Assembly (NCBI GenBank): GCA_018715935.1
Contig: DVKR01000030.1
Coordinates: forward strand, 1-64,000
Reading direction: 5' to 3'
Length of the DNA stretch: 64,000 nucleotides
From: Candidatus Aphodovivens excrementavium
GTDB lineage: Bacteria; Actinomycetota; Coriobacteriia; Coriobacteriales; Eggerthellaceae
A program made the position numbers and the translations under genes. Shown piece by piece: positions 42,924-51,675 of this stretch. Numbering within the stretch: the stretch's first letter is position 1; the number at the start of each line of letters is the position of its first letter. The notes beneath the pieces are model-generated. The model worked only from the letters and a program-made list of their open reading frames with translations, was not told where the DNA came from and searched no databases.

Positions 42924-45794
42924 TCAAAAGTCTTTTCCGTGGCACTTCTTGAACTTCAAGCCGCTCCCACAAGGGCAAGGATCGTTTCTTCCGACGTTTG
43001 CGAAGGGATCGTCTTTATCCTTGACATAGGTTTGGGGCTTCCGTATCTCTTGGGGCGGTTTTTTCGCCGCGCCAGCAGAAGGCGAAGCCGCCTGGGGAAC
43101 CTGGGCGCGCGCGTTGCGAACGGCTGAACCCACCCCCGTGGAGTCCAACGCCGCCTCGGGCGAAGAGTAGCTGACCTTCCCGGAAAGGACGTCTTTCTGC
43201 TCCGGCATATCGGGAACGTCCTTCTTTACCGCAACCTGGAGGCGCAGCAACGTGCGCAGGTAATCGGTATACATAGTGGAAGTCAGATTCTCAAACGCAC
43301 GATACGCTTCGTTCTTGTATTCAACGAGAGGATCCCTCTGACCGAATGCGCGCAACCCGATACCGGTTTTGAGGTAGTCCATCTCCGAAAGATGGGCCAT
43401 CCAGCGGGTGTCGATGATGCGCAGCATCACCTGGCGCTCCAGAGCCTTCATGGCGGGCGCGCCCAGCTGCTGGGTCTTTTCGTCGTAGACCGATTGCAGA
43501 TACTCCTGCAGCGCCTCGGCAAGAAGCTCTGGGTCGTCCTCGTGATCAACTTCGTTGCAGGTAAAATCGGTTCGGCCGGTCATTTCCGCCGCCCATGCGT
43601 CAACCGCCTTGGTGTCCCAGTCGTCGCTAGGGTCTTTCGCGGAGCAGTTTTCGCCCACAATCGCCTCTACCGCGTCTTCAATGATGGAGGGAATGCGCTC
43701 GTCCAGGTCTTTGCCGTCAAGGATGGCATTGCGCTCACCGTAAATAGCCTCGCGCTGCAGGTTCATAACGTCGTCGTATTCAAGCACGTTTTTACGAGCG
43801 GCGAAATGTATCGTTTCCACCTGACGCTGCGCGCCCTCAATCGCTTTGGAAACCATGCCCGCCTGGATGGGCACATCGTCAGGCATCTTCATCTTTGCCA
43901 TCATGCGGTCGATGGAGTCCATGCGGTCCCCGCCGAACAGGCGCATCAGATCGTCTTCCAGCGAGAGATAGAACTGCGTGACGCCAGGATCTCCCTGACG
44001 ACCCGACCTGCCGCGAAGCTGGTTGTCGATACGCCTGCTCTCATGACGCTCGGTGCCAATGACCGCCAAACCGCCTGCCGAGCGCACCTGCTCGCGCTCG
44101 ACAGCGCACAACTCCTCCGCCTGATGCAGCGCTTGCTCGCGCTGCTCTTCTGAAGGAGCCGGCATCAGCTTCTCGGACAGCTTCTTTGCCACCTCGTCTC
44201 CCGCCGCCACCGCTGCAGCCAGCCGCTCATCGTCTTCGGGCGTGCGGACGGGGTCGAGTCCCTTCTCGCGCAGAAAATCCTCTGCGAGCACTTCAGGATT
44301 GCCTCCCAGCAGGATGTCGGTGCCGCGGCCTGCCATATTGGTTGCGATGGTCACTGCCCCCACACGACCTGCCTGGGCGATGATGTGGGCTTCGCGTTCA
44401 TGGTTTTTCGCGTTCAGCGTCTCGTGCTTAATGCCGCGCTTGTCAAGCAAGCGAGAGAGGCGCTCTGAGCTCTCAACCGAAACCGTGCCGATCAGACACG
44501 GCTGCCCCGCCTCATGGCGAAGCGCAACCTCGTCGGCAACTGCGTTGAACTTGGCGTCGATGGTGCGATACACCAGGTCGTCTTCGTCTTTGCGGATGAC
44601 CGGCTTGTTGGGAGGAATGGCGACGACGGGAAGCTTGTAGATCTGGCGGAACTCGGCGTCTTCGGTCATGGCCGTGCCGGTCATGCCCGAAAGCTTGTCG
44701 TAAAGACGGAAGTAGTTTTGCAGCGTTATGGTTGCAAGCGTCTGGTTCTCTTCGCGCACCAGCACTTTCTCTTTTGCCTCAAGAGCCTGATGCAGACCCT
44801 CAGAATAGCGGCGACCTTCCATGATGCGGCCGGTGAACTCGTCTACGATTTTCACCTCGCCGTCAACCACGACGTAGTCAACGTCGCGATGGAACAAAAA
44901 CTGAGCCTTCAAAGCCTGCTGAAGGTGGTTGGGAAGCTGTCCGGAGGGATCCGCATAGATATCGTCGATGCCAAGCATGGCTTCGATTTTCTCCAGACCG
45001 CTCTCGGTTGCCGTTATGGTCCGCTTTGCCTCGTCCATCTCGAAATCGACGCCTTCCGTCAAGCCAGGCATCACGCGGGCGAATTTGTTGTAGGTTTCCG
45101 CCGCCTGCGTGCCTGCGCCGGAAATAATCAGCGGTGTGCGCGCTTCGTCGATGAGGATGGAGTCCACCTCGTCGACGATTGCGAAATGATGCCCGCGCTG
45201 AACGCGCGCCTCGGCACGCGTGACCATGTTGTCGCGCAGATAGTCGAAGCCGAACTCCGAGTTGGTGCCATAAGTGACGTCGGCTTGGTAGGCAGGCTTC
45301 TTTCTGTCGAAACGCATGCCGTTTTGAATAAGGCCGACGCTCAATCCCATGAAGCGGTAGATAGCGCCCATCCACTCGCTGTCGCGGCGAGCGAGATAGT
45401 CGTTAACGGTAACGATATGGACGTTTTTCCCTGGAAGCGCATTCAGGTAGCCGGCGAGGGTGGAAACGAGCGTTTTGCCTTCACCGGTTTTCATTTCAGC
45501 GATCTGCCCGTCGTTAAGCGCCATGCCGCCGATAAGCTGCACGTCGAAATGACGCAGCCCCCGCGAGCGCACCGAAGCTTCGCGCACGGCGGCAAACGCC
45601 TCGGGAAGAAGCGCAGATAGGTCTTCGCCTGCATCCAGGCGCTCGCGGAACCGCGCGGTGAGGCCGCGCAGCTCGTCGTCGCTGAGAGCCTGCATGTCGG
45701 GCTCTAGCGCATTGATTTCGTCCACCATCGCCTGATAGCGTTTCATCTGCTTGCCTTCGCCCAGCGTAAGCAGTTTTGAGAGGAATCCAGCCAT
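42924..45794 (-). CDS. secA: Preprotein translocase ATPase SecA
   Basis: Motor ATPase of the Sec pathway. 956 residues from MAGFLSKLLTLGEGKQMKRY. Motifs: Walker A EMKTGEGKTLV, TYGTNSEFGFDYLRDNM, DEVDSILIDEARTPLIISG, TGTAMTEDAEF, TNMAGRGTDILLGGNPE and QLRGRSGRQGDPG. The C-terminal zinc site is intact (DPCPCGSGLKFKKCHG), which binds lipids or SecB-like partners. The GAAGGGA preceding the ATG is about 13 nt away; an in-frame TTG at 45818 is the alternative. The SARP-type regulator gene lies upstream on the same strand, 177 bp away. Confidence 0.97.
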   Translation of the reverse strand: MAGFLSKLLTLGEGKQMKRYQAMVDEINALEPDMQALSDDELRGLTARFRERLDAGEDLSALLPEAFAAVREASVRSRGLRHFDVQLIGGMALNDGQIAEMKTGEGKTLVSTLAGYLNALPGKNVHIVTVNDYLARRDSEWMGAIYRFMGLSVGLIQNGMRFDRKKPAYQADVTYGTNSEFGFDYLRDNMVTRAEARVQRGHHFAIVDEVDSILIDEARTPLIISGAGTQAAETYNKFARVMPGLTEGVDFEMDEAKRTITATESGLEKIEAMLGIDDIYADPSGQLPNHLQQALKAQFLFHRDVDYVVVDGEVKIVDEFTGRIMEGRRYSEGLHQALEAKEKVLVREENQTLATITLQNYFRLYDKLSGMTGTAMTEDAEFRQIYKLPVVAIPPNKPVIRKDEDDLVYRTIDAKFNAVADEVALRHEAGQPCLIGTVSVESSERLSRLLDKRGIKHETLNAKNHEREAHIIAQAGRVGAVTIATNMAGRGTDILLGGNPEVLAEDFLREKGLDPVRTPEDDERLAAAVAAGDEVAKKLSEKLMPAPSEEQREQALHQAEELCAVEREQVRSAGGLAVIGTERHESRRIDNQLRGRSGRQGDPGVTQFYLSLEDDLMRLFGGDRMDSIDRMMAKMKMPDDVPIQAGMVSKAIEGAQRQVETIHFAARKNVLEYDDVMNLQREAIYGERNAILDGKDLDERIPSIIEDAVEAIVGENCSAKDPSDDWDTKAVDAWAAEMTGRTDFTCNEVDHEDDPELLAEALQEYLQSVYDEKTQQLGAPAMKALERQVMLRIIDTRWMAHLSEMDYLKTGIGLRAFGQRDPLVEYKNEAYRAFENLTSTMYTDYLRTLLRLQVAVKKDVPDMPEQKDVLSGKVSYSSPEAALDSTGVGSAVRNARAQVPQAASPSAGAAKKPPQEIRKPQTYVKDKDDPFANVGRNDPCPCGSGLKFKKCHGKDF

Positions 45795-45971
45795 AAAAAA
45801 GAAATGTCCCTTCTTCAATGGAGAGCAGCGCTTTCGAACGCTGTCGCACCAGGACAGCCTGGCGCCAAAAGCTGCGCACTACTGTATCACAATGAGGATA
45901 ACGCTTGCGGAATTACACGGATCAGATGGCTTGTCAGAGCCGTTTTGACCTGAAATTCTCCAAACAATTCC

Positions 45972-48593
45972 CTAGAGGAGACCCTCTTCAGATTCAATGA
46001 TGCCATGATAGATTGCCATCGTTTCTAAAGAAGGGTCTATGCCCAGCTGCTCGGCGAGAAAACGCCGACATTCGAAATAGGTGTCAAGCGCTGCTGCGCG
46101 TTGACCCGCTGCCACCTGAACCCGCATCAAAACGGTGTAGGCGTCCTCTCGCGTCTTGTCGCGCTTTAGCGCCGCCCGGGCAAACCAGAGGCTTTCTTGG
46201 ATCCGCCCAGCGTCAACGAGCCTTCGCGCCGCTGCAACCAGCGCGTCAACCAGGCGCGTTCTGCATTCCTTTCGCATGCGCTCTATCGTTTCGGTTCCCC
46301 GCTCGCCCGGCATGAGGTCGTCAAGGTAATGCTCGTCCACTTCCGTGGACAGGCGCTCCCAGCCATCGGTCTCCATCGATCCGAACATAAGCGTCCGACA
46401 AACCTCGTCGAATTCCGTGATGTCGCTTCTCAGCAAGCTGGGCTCTATGCGGCAGACGTTTTGCTGCCGAACAAGATACGGACACGACCCGTCCGGCAAC
46501 GCCAACGCTGTTCTGAGAAGCGACCAAATGGTGTAGAAGTTCTTTCGCGCCGATTCCAAGTTGGCATCGGGCCACATGATGGCCACCAAACGATCGCGCG
46601 AAACATCACGGCCTCGATTGAGCACCAGCAGCGCCAGCAGCGTTTTCACCTTTTGACGCCGAAGAAGCTTGGGATCGACAAGCCGATCCCCAATGCGAAC
46701 CTCTACGCCGCCAAACAGTTTCACGCAGAGCATCGGTTCGCGCGGATTGCCGGAAGCGTCCGCAGGCGCATAACGACCGTCCAAAAACGAATCGGGATGT
46801 GTTGCCGCATACTCTTGCCGTCGGCGACTCTTCTCCCGTCCGCGCCGTTCGAGCTCCCTGCGCTGAGAGAAAACCGATGCCTCGATTTCGCGCGCATGCT
46901 GTTGTGCCGCGGGATCCGTCAACGGATCGCAAGCCCCACACAACGCCTCGGCGCGACGCAACCCCGTCCACGCCAAACACGCCATCGAGGCAAACGCATC
47001 GGGATGATCGTCACCCGCAAGTTCGAGCCGCTGGGCAACATGCCTGGCAGCAGCGGTCAACAGCAGCGCATCCGCAGCACCGGTTAGCGCTGCCGAGCCA
47101 ACAACGGCTGCCGCACGTTCGCCCTCTCGCACGTCCCTTCCTTCTGCACGCGCACAGGCATCCTCAAACAGCCACAGCGCGGCTATCGACAGCGCGTCGG
47201 GATCCGCCTCGCCACGCGACCAATCGACCCAGCGACGGCGCGCGTCTTCAGCAGGAAGATCAGCCAGGTTGCTCATGCTAGCGAGGGGGCGCGTCCAGCA
47301 CGCATGACCCAAGCCGCCCTCCTCCTTCTGAGACAGGGGCATGCTTTGCCATCCCTCCAACTGGGTCTGAGCCCTCGACCGCTCACGAGCGGTTCCGTGA
47401 CGCAAAAGCACAAGAAGCCCCATCACTTGGGGAGATTCGCTTTTCGACGATGCCGCGCGCCGCGCATGGCGCCGCGCCGACTCAAAGTCGCCCAGCGCGG
47501 CATAGCGCCAAGCATCGTTGGCATCGAGCAGAGAACTGCTTCCCCGAGAGTCTTTGCCCGAGCAGCGAGAAAGATCGCTCGCCGGAAGAATGCACGCCTG
47601 CTTTGCCAGCGCCACGCAGCGCCGCTCAAGCCAAGACGTTTTGTCGGCTCGGGGACACAGAGAGGCAACCACGCCGCATGCCCGTTTTCCTTCAAACCGA
47701 CCGAGGAGAACGTCGGCGATGCCGCACGCCAAATCAGAACGCGAGGAGAAGTTGGAGCGCTGAGCAACCGAGTCAAGCTTCGGCAAAAAGGCATGCGCGA
47801 TGTCATCGGGCTCAAACCAGGGAGTCTTGAACACGCCCGCTCGCTCGTCAATCCCCAAAAAGGGGTACTGGTATGCCAAAAGCTCAAGCGTCTCGCTGCC
47901 GCATGCGCCAAACGCGCTCACCTCGTCGAGGCACCCCTCCCTCAGCGAAAGCATAATCATAAGGGAAAGCAGCAGCTCGGAAGGAAGATCTTCCCGCGTT
48001 ATGCCATCGAGAAACGCCCGAGAGGAAAGCCCCGACCCTCGCTGCAAACCCGCAATTCGCGCATGCGGAGCGTCTGCCGCCTCACTGTCGCTTGACGAAG
48101 CCGCGTCAGCTGAAGCCAACAGCAGATCTGCGGGGTCGAGCTTGAGCCGATCGCGCTGGAGCGCCGCGAACGCGTCACATGAGGGCGAACAGCACACAAG
48201 CACTTCGCACCCGTGCGCCAACAGCGTGTCAATCTGGGCAGAAAGAAGTGCGGCGCGCTCGGGCGCCAAAGGAGGAACGTCGTCCATGACCACCAAGGCG
48301 GCTTGAGCGTCAACAGCAGTCACGCCCGAAGCGATGGAGCCCAAATCGAGGTCGCGCAAAAAGCACGGGCTTTTCCCGTTGATCCACAGCACGTGCCGAA
48401 ACGCAAACACAGTTTCGGCATAGCCTGACGCCAAACTGCTTTTCCCAAATCCGTCGGGAGCAACAACGAAGCGCGCGACATGACGATCCCCCAAAAGACG
48501 CGCAATGAGGTCAGACCGAGGGAAGCAGCGAAGGGACGAGAGGTGCTTAGGCCGCCGCCCCTCACAAGCGGCCATTTTAATAAACGATGCCAT
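45972..48593 (-). CDS. SARP/BTAD-type transcriptional regulator with a degenerate P-loop region
   Basis: 873-residue regulator. Residues about 20-200 look like a degraded STAND/NTPase module: the P-loop position reads APDGFGKSS (residues 45-53), with the first Gly replaced, and LVVMDDVPP could be Walker B. The middle (about 200-600) is helical, Ala/Arg-rich and unassigned. Residues about 621-718 form an OmpR-like winged helix (VKLFGGVEVRIGDR, RRQKVKTLLALLVLNRGRDVSR in part, WPDANLESARKNFYTIWSLLR in part). Residues about 725-868 form the bacterial transcriptional activation domain (ALVAAARRLVDAGRIQESLW, LAEQLGIDPS). Targets are unknown; it is divergent from the P1 peptidase gene. Start at the ATG after AAAGGA. 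Confidence 0.85.
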   Translation of the reverse strand: MASFIKMAACEGRRPKHLSSLRCFPRSDLIARLLGDRHVARFVVAPDGFGKSSLASGYAETVFAFRHVLWINGKSPCFLRDLDLGSIASGVTAVDAQAALVVMDDVPPLAPERAALLSAQIDTLLAHGCEVLVCCSPSCDAFAALQRDRLKLDPADLLLASADAASSSDSEAADAPHARIAGLQRGSGLSSRAFLDGITREDLPSELLLSLMIMLSLREGCLDEVSAFGACGSETLELLAYQYPFLGIDERAGVFKTPWFEPDDIAHAFLPKLDSVAQRSNFSSRSDLACGIADVLLGRFEGKRACGVVASLCPRADKTSWLERRCVALAKQACILPASDLSRCSGKDSRGSSSLLDANDAWRYAALGDFESARRHARRAASSKSESPQVMGLLVLLRHGTARERSRAQTQLEGWQSMPLSQKEEGGLGHACWTRPLASMSNLADLPAEDARRRWVDWSRGEADPDALSIAALWLFEDACARAEGRDVREGERAAAVVGSAALTGAADALLLTAAARHVAQRLELAGDDHPDAFASMACLAWTGLRRAEALCGACDPLTDPAAQQHAREIEASVFSQRRELERRGREKSRRRQEYAATHPDSFLDGRYAPADASGNPREPMLCVKLFGGVEVRIGDRLVDPKLLRRQKVKTLLALLVLNRGRDVSRDRLVAIMWPDANLESARKNFYTIWSLLRTALALPDGSCPYLVRQQNVCRIEPSLLRSDITEFDEVCRTLMFGSMETDGWERLSTEVDEHYLDDLMPGERGTETIERMRKECRTRLVDALVAAARRLVDAGRIQESLWFARAALKRDKTREDAYTVLMRVQVAAGQRAAALDTYFECRRFLAEQLGIDPSLETMAIYHGIIESEEGLL

Positions 48594-48721
48594 GCGTGCA
48601 TCCTTTCAAAGGCGCACGCGACAACCCAGACGAAGCGCATTATATCCTCAAACATACCTTAATACAAGCGCAGAATACCCTGCGGTAGAATGAGAGCGTT
48701 ACCGAGTTAAAGGAGGCTTCG

Positions 48722-49711
48722 ATGCTTAAAGCCGCAACTCTAGCCGACCTGCCCGCGTTTTCCTGCGCTCATACCCAAGACGAATCAAGGGGAACGGGAT
48801 GCACGGTCATCGTTGCCCCTTCGGGCGCCACGTGCGGCGTGGCAGTGCGCGGCGGTGGCCCCGCCACGCGCGAAACCGATCTTTTGAAGCCTGAAAACAT
48901 GGTAGAGAAAGTGCACGCCGTGGTGCTGTCGGGCGGAAGCGCCTTCGGACTCGAAGCGTCCTGCGGCGTCATGGAAGCACTGGCAGAGCAAGGGATCGGA
49001 TTCGAGCTTGCCGGCGCTCACGTCCCCATTGTTACCGGCGCCTGCCTGTTCGATCTTTTGGTAGGGCAAAACGCGCACCCCGACGCCGCTATGGGAAAGG
49101 CTGCCGCTCAAACCGCGCTCGCGCAACAGCCAGGCGCTCGCCTTGCGGAAGGGAACGTAGGTGCCGGCACCGGCGCAAGCGTCGGCAAGCTGCTTGGAGC
49201 CGACTACGCCATGAAGTCAGGGTTCGGCACAGCGGGCATGCGCTGGGGCGGCCTGGTGTGCGTTGCGCTCGTCGCGGTAAACGCGCTTGGCCATGTGTTC
49301 GACGCGTCCGGCACTCAACTCGCCGGAACGCGCGACGGACACGGCGGCATCCTAGACCCACTCGATGCGTTTGTGCGGGCGGCTGCTTCGGAAGAAACGC
49401 ATCAGACGAGCTCGGCGCCGGTAACCAACACCACCATCGGGTGCATTCTCACCAACGCCCGCATAACCAAGGCTCAAGCAACAAAGACGGCTTCGTGCGC
49501 TCATGACGCCTATGCGCGCGCCATCAAGCCCGTTCACACCCTCAACGACGGGGACACGATCTTCGCCTACGCGTCGGGCGAGATCGCCGCAGACCCCGAT
49601 GCCGTTTCGATCCTGGCAACCGAGGCGATGCAGCACGCCGTCATTCGCGCCGTAACGCAAGCGGAGAGCGCATACGGCCTGCCCTCCGCCAAGGAATACA
49701 ACACACGGTAA
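48722..49711 (+). CDS. P1 family (S58, DmpA/NylC-like) peptidase
   Basis: 329-residue N-terminal nucleophile hydrolase of the P1/S58 family, related to the aminopeptidase DmpA and to NylC. The likely self-cleavage site is Asn-Thr in PVTNTTIGCILTNA, which would split the precursor into a longer alpha and a shorter beta chain with Thr as nucleophile. Other family segments are SGGSAFGLEASCGVMEAL, GNVGAGTGASVGKL and GYDxGxx-like FGTAGMRWGGLVC. Perfect AAAGGAGG before the ATG. It is divergent from the SARP-type regulator (128-bp gap), which could control it. The substrate is unknown. Confidence 0.87.
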   Translation: MLKAATLADLPAFSCAHTQDESRGTGCTVIVAPSGATCGVAVRGGGPATRETDLLKPENMVEKVHAVVLSGGSAFGLEASCGVMEALAEQGIGFELAGAHVPIVTGACLFDLLVGQNAHPDAAMGKAAAQTALAQQPGARLAEGNVGAGTGASVGKLLGADYAMKSGFGTAGMRWGGLVCVALVAVNALGHVFDASGTQLAGTRDGHGGILDPLDAFVRAAASEETHQTSSAPVTNTTIGCILTNARITKAQATKTASCAHDAYARAIKPVHTLNDGDTIFAYASGEIAADPDAVSILATEAMQHAVIRAVTQAESAYGLPSAKEYNTR

Positions 49712-49738
49712 CGCGCTTCTCGCGCACTTCAGCGTGCA

Positions 49739-50200
49739 TTAGCCAAGCATTTGCGAAATGCGTTCGGAGTACTGCACGTCAGTCAAACCGGCCTCTTTAG
49801 CGAGGTCGACGGCAGGAGCGTCGTTCCACAGCTCTTCGAGGCGATAGTACTCGCGCGCTTCGGGCATGAACACATGAACCACCACGTCGCCGTAGTCGAG
49901 CAGCGACCACGAGCCATCTCGGCTGTCTTCGGTGTGATTGGGCTTGACGTGGGCCTGCTCAAATAAAGCCTCTTCTATCTCGTCGATGATTGCATCAACC
50001 TGACGAGAGTTCGCAGCGGTGACAATCACGAAGTAGTCGGTAATGCTCACCAATGCGCGAACGTCTTGAACCAAGATATCCGTTGCCTTTTTCTCATCGG
50101 CTGCACGGGCGGCGATAAGCGCACATGAGCGCGCGAACGCCTTCTTGTCGGCAGCTTCGTCCAATTGGCCGGCTTGGGCAACGTCATCAATTTCGGACAT
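49739..50200 (-). CDS. rsfS: Ribosome silencing factor RsfS
   Basis: Binds L14 on the free 50S subunit and blocks subunit joining in starvation. 153 residues. The core has KATDILVQDVRALVSITDYFVIVTA (in part), NSRQVDAIIDEIEE, DGSWSLLDYGDVVVHVF and EAREYYRLEELW. N-terminal 25 residues are extra. It is the last gene of the obg-proBA-nadD-yqeK-rsfS block and is convergent with the P1 peptidase gene, only 27 bp apart, with no clear terminator between. Confidence 0.94.
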   Translation of the reverse strand: MSEIDDVAQAGQLDEAADKKAFARSCALIAARAADEKKATDILVQDVRALVSITDYFVIVTAANSRQVDAIIDEIEEALFEQAHVKPNHTEDSRDGSWSLLDYGDVVVHVFMPEAREYYRLEELWNDAPAVDLAKEAGLTDVQYSERISQMLG

Positions 50201-50215
50201 ACTGTTCCTTTCCTG

Positions 50216-50848
50216 TTAGCGAGAGCGCTTTTGTCTCATAAGGTAATAATTCCACACTTTAAGCGTCTCGGGGTGTATAAAACGATGCCGATCTACAAGA
50301 TTCCCAAGAACATGCGCCGACACGTCTACGAACAGCTCCTCGAGGGGCTTTGCCCCCACCAGCTCCCGCAGCTTGTCAACGCCGTCAAAATCCCGATGGG
50401 GCTCTATCACATCTGCTATATAAACAATCATGTCCAAATCGGACATGCCCACCGCTCCGGCAGTATGCTTTTCGATCGCGCTTAAAACATCGGCGGGAAT
50501 CTGAGGGAACTCCAGCGCCAACGCTTGAGCAGCCGTGGGACCGTGAAGAAGCTGCGGCATGTGCTCAAGGAGAAACGGATCGAACCGAAGACCCAATTCC
50601 TCAGCGCGCGTCCGAATCTCCTCGTCGTCGTACCCTTTGTCCCAATCGTGAAGAAGCCCGGCGAGGCGCGCTTTTCTCACGTCCGCCCCATAGACCTCCG
50701 CCAGCTCCTCGGACTGCTTCGCCACGCCGATGCTGTGGCGAAACCGGCTCTTTTTCGGCAGGCGCTCACGCAACGCCTCGTGCATTTGCTGGTAAAACTC
50801 ATCTGAAAGCGCGTCAATCGACGCGTCCGAATCGCTCATTTCTCCCAT
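50216..50848 (-). CDS. yqeK: HD-domain hydrolase YqeK (bis(5'-nucleosyl)-tetraphosphatase)
   Basis: HD-superfamily protein of the YqeK family, which cleaves Ap4A symmetrically. About 210 residues from MGEMSDSDAS, 6 nt after AAAGGGG. Metal ligands: SRFRHSIGVAKQSEELA, LAGLLHDWDKGY and EKHTAGAVGMSDLDMIVYIADVIEP (in part), HGPTAAQALA. A start at the internal ATG (MSDSD) is possible. Gene order nadD-yqeK-rsfS is conserved. Confidence 0.9.
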   Translation of the reverse strand: MGEMSDSDASIDALSDEFYQQMHEALRERLPKKSRFRHSIGVAKQSEELAEVYGADVRKARLAGLLHDWDKGYDDEEIRTRAEELGLRFDPFLLEHMPQLLHGPTAAQALALEFPQIPADVLSAIEKHTAGAVGMSDLDMIVYIADVIEPHRDFDGVDKLRELVGAKPLEELFVDVSAHVLGNLVDRHRFIHPETLKVWNYYLMRQKRSR

Positions 50849-50858
50849 CGAAGCCCCT

Positions 50859-51674
50859 TTAATACCTGTTGAGTTCGGAAGCCTCAGCATCGCAGCACGC
50901 CGCTTTGCCACGAGCAGAAGCCGCCCCGTACAAACCATGCTCGTAAATGTAGTCACGCACGCGCGCCATCGTCAAATAGCGGATCGAAAGCCCGTTTGCC
51001 ACCCGCGAACGCAAATCGCTCGAAGAAACGGAGAGCGCCGTCGCCTCCAGGTAGCGCACGTCAAACGGACCTGCTGAGGCGATGTCGTCTTTCACCTGCT
51101 CCGTCAAAGCGAAGCCCGGGCGCGTGACCGCAATGAGCGTTGCCAGGCCGGCGATGGCGGCGCTTTCACGCCACTTGACGATGCTTGCCACCGCATCGGC
51201 GCCCGTTATAAACCAAAGCTCAACGTTTTCAGGGTAATGAGCACGCATCTGGCGAAGGGTTTCTACGGTGTAGGTATTCCCCTTGCGGCGGATCTCTATG
51301 TCGCTCACGTCGAACGCAGGGTTGCTCTCAACTGCAAGCCGACACATTTCCAAGCGGTGTTCGGCAGGCGTTACGTCGCGGTCTTTCTTGAACACGGGCT
51401 CCCCTGTGGGAACGAACACCACTGCATCAAGCTGCATGGCTTCGCGCGCCTGTTCCGCCACTGCCAAATGCCCAATATGGATAGGATCGAAGGTGCCGCC
51501 CATAATCCCCAAGCGAACCGCGGCACCATCGCTTCCAAGAGAATCGAGGCGAGGGCTAATTACCGAGCCGCCCGAGCGCTGAGCGCCGAAAGGAGACGCG
51601 CCGAGCTGCCCGACGGCTCGCCCGCCATGGGCAGCGCCCCGCCTCGAACGCCCGCTTTCCTCGGCAAGGGCCAT
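50859..51674 (-). CDS. nadD: Nicotinate-nucleotide adenylyltransferase
   Basis: Adenylates nicotinate mononucleotide in NAD synthesis. The nucleotidyltransferase domain begins LGIMGGTFDPIHIGHLAVAEQA (in part) and has the late motif LSVSSSDLRSRVANGLSIRYL (in part). From the ATG at 51674 the protein has 271 residues, which gives an unusual Gly/Arg/Ser-rich extension of about 55 residues before the catalytic domain. No better ATG exists; an internal TTG just before GIMGGTFD would remove the extension. The start directly follows the proA stop by 1 nt. Confidence 0.9.
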   Translation of the reverse strand: MALAEESGRSRRGAAHGGRAVGQLGASPFGAQRSGGSVISPRLDSLGSDGAAVRLGIMGGTFDPIHIGHLAVAEQAREAMQLDAVVFVPTGEPVFKKDRDVTPAEHRLEMCRLAVESNPAFDVSDIEIRRKGNTYTVETLRQMRAHYPENVELWFITGADAVASIVKWRESAAIAGLATLIAVTRPGFALTEQVKDDIASAGPFDVRYLEATALSVSSSDLRSRVANGLSIRYLTMARVRDYIYEHGLYGAASARGKAACCDAEASELNRY

Positions 51675-51675
51675 G

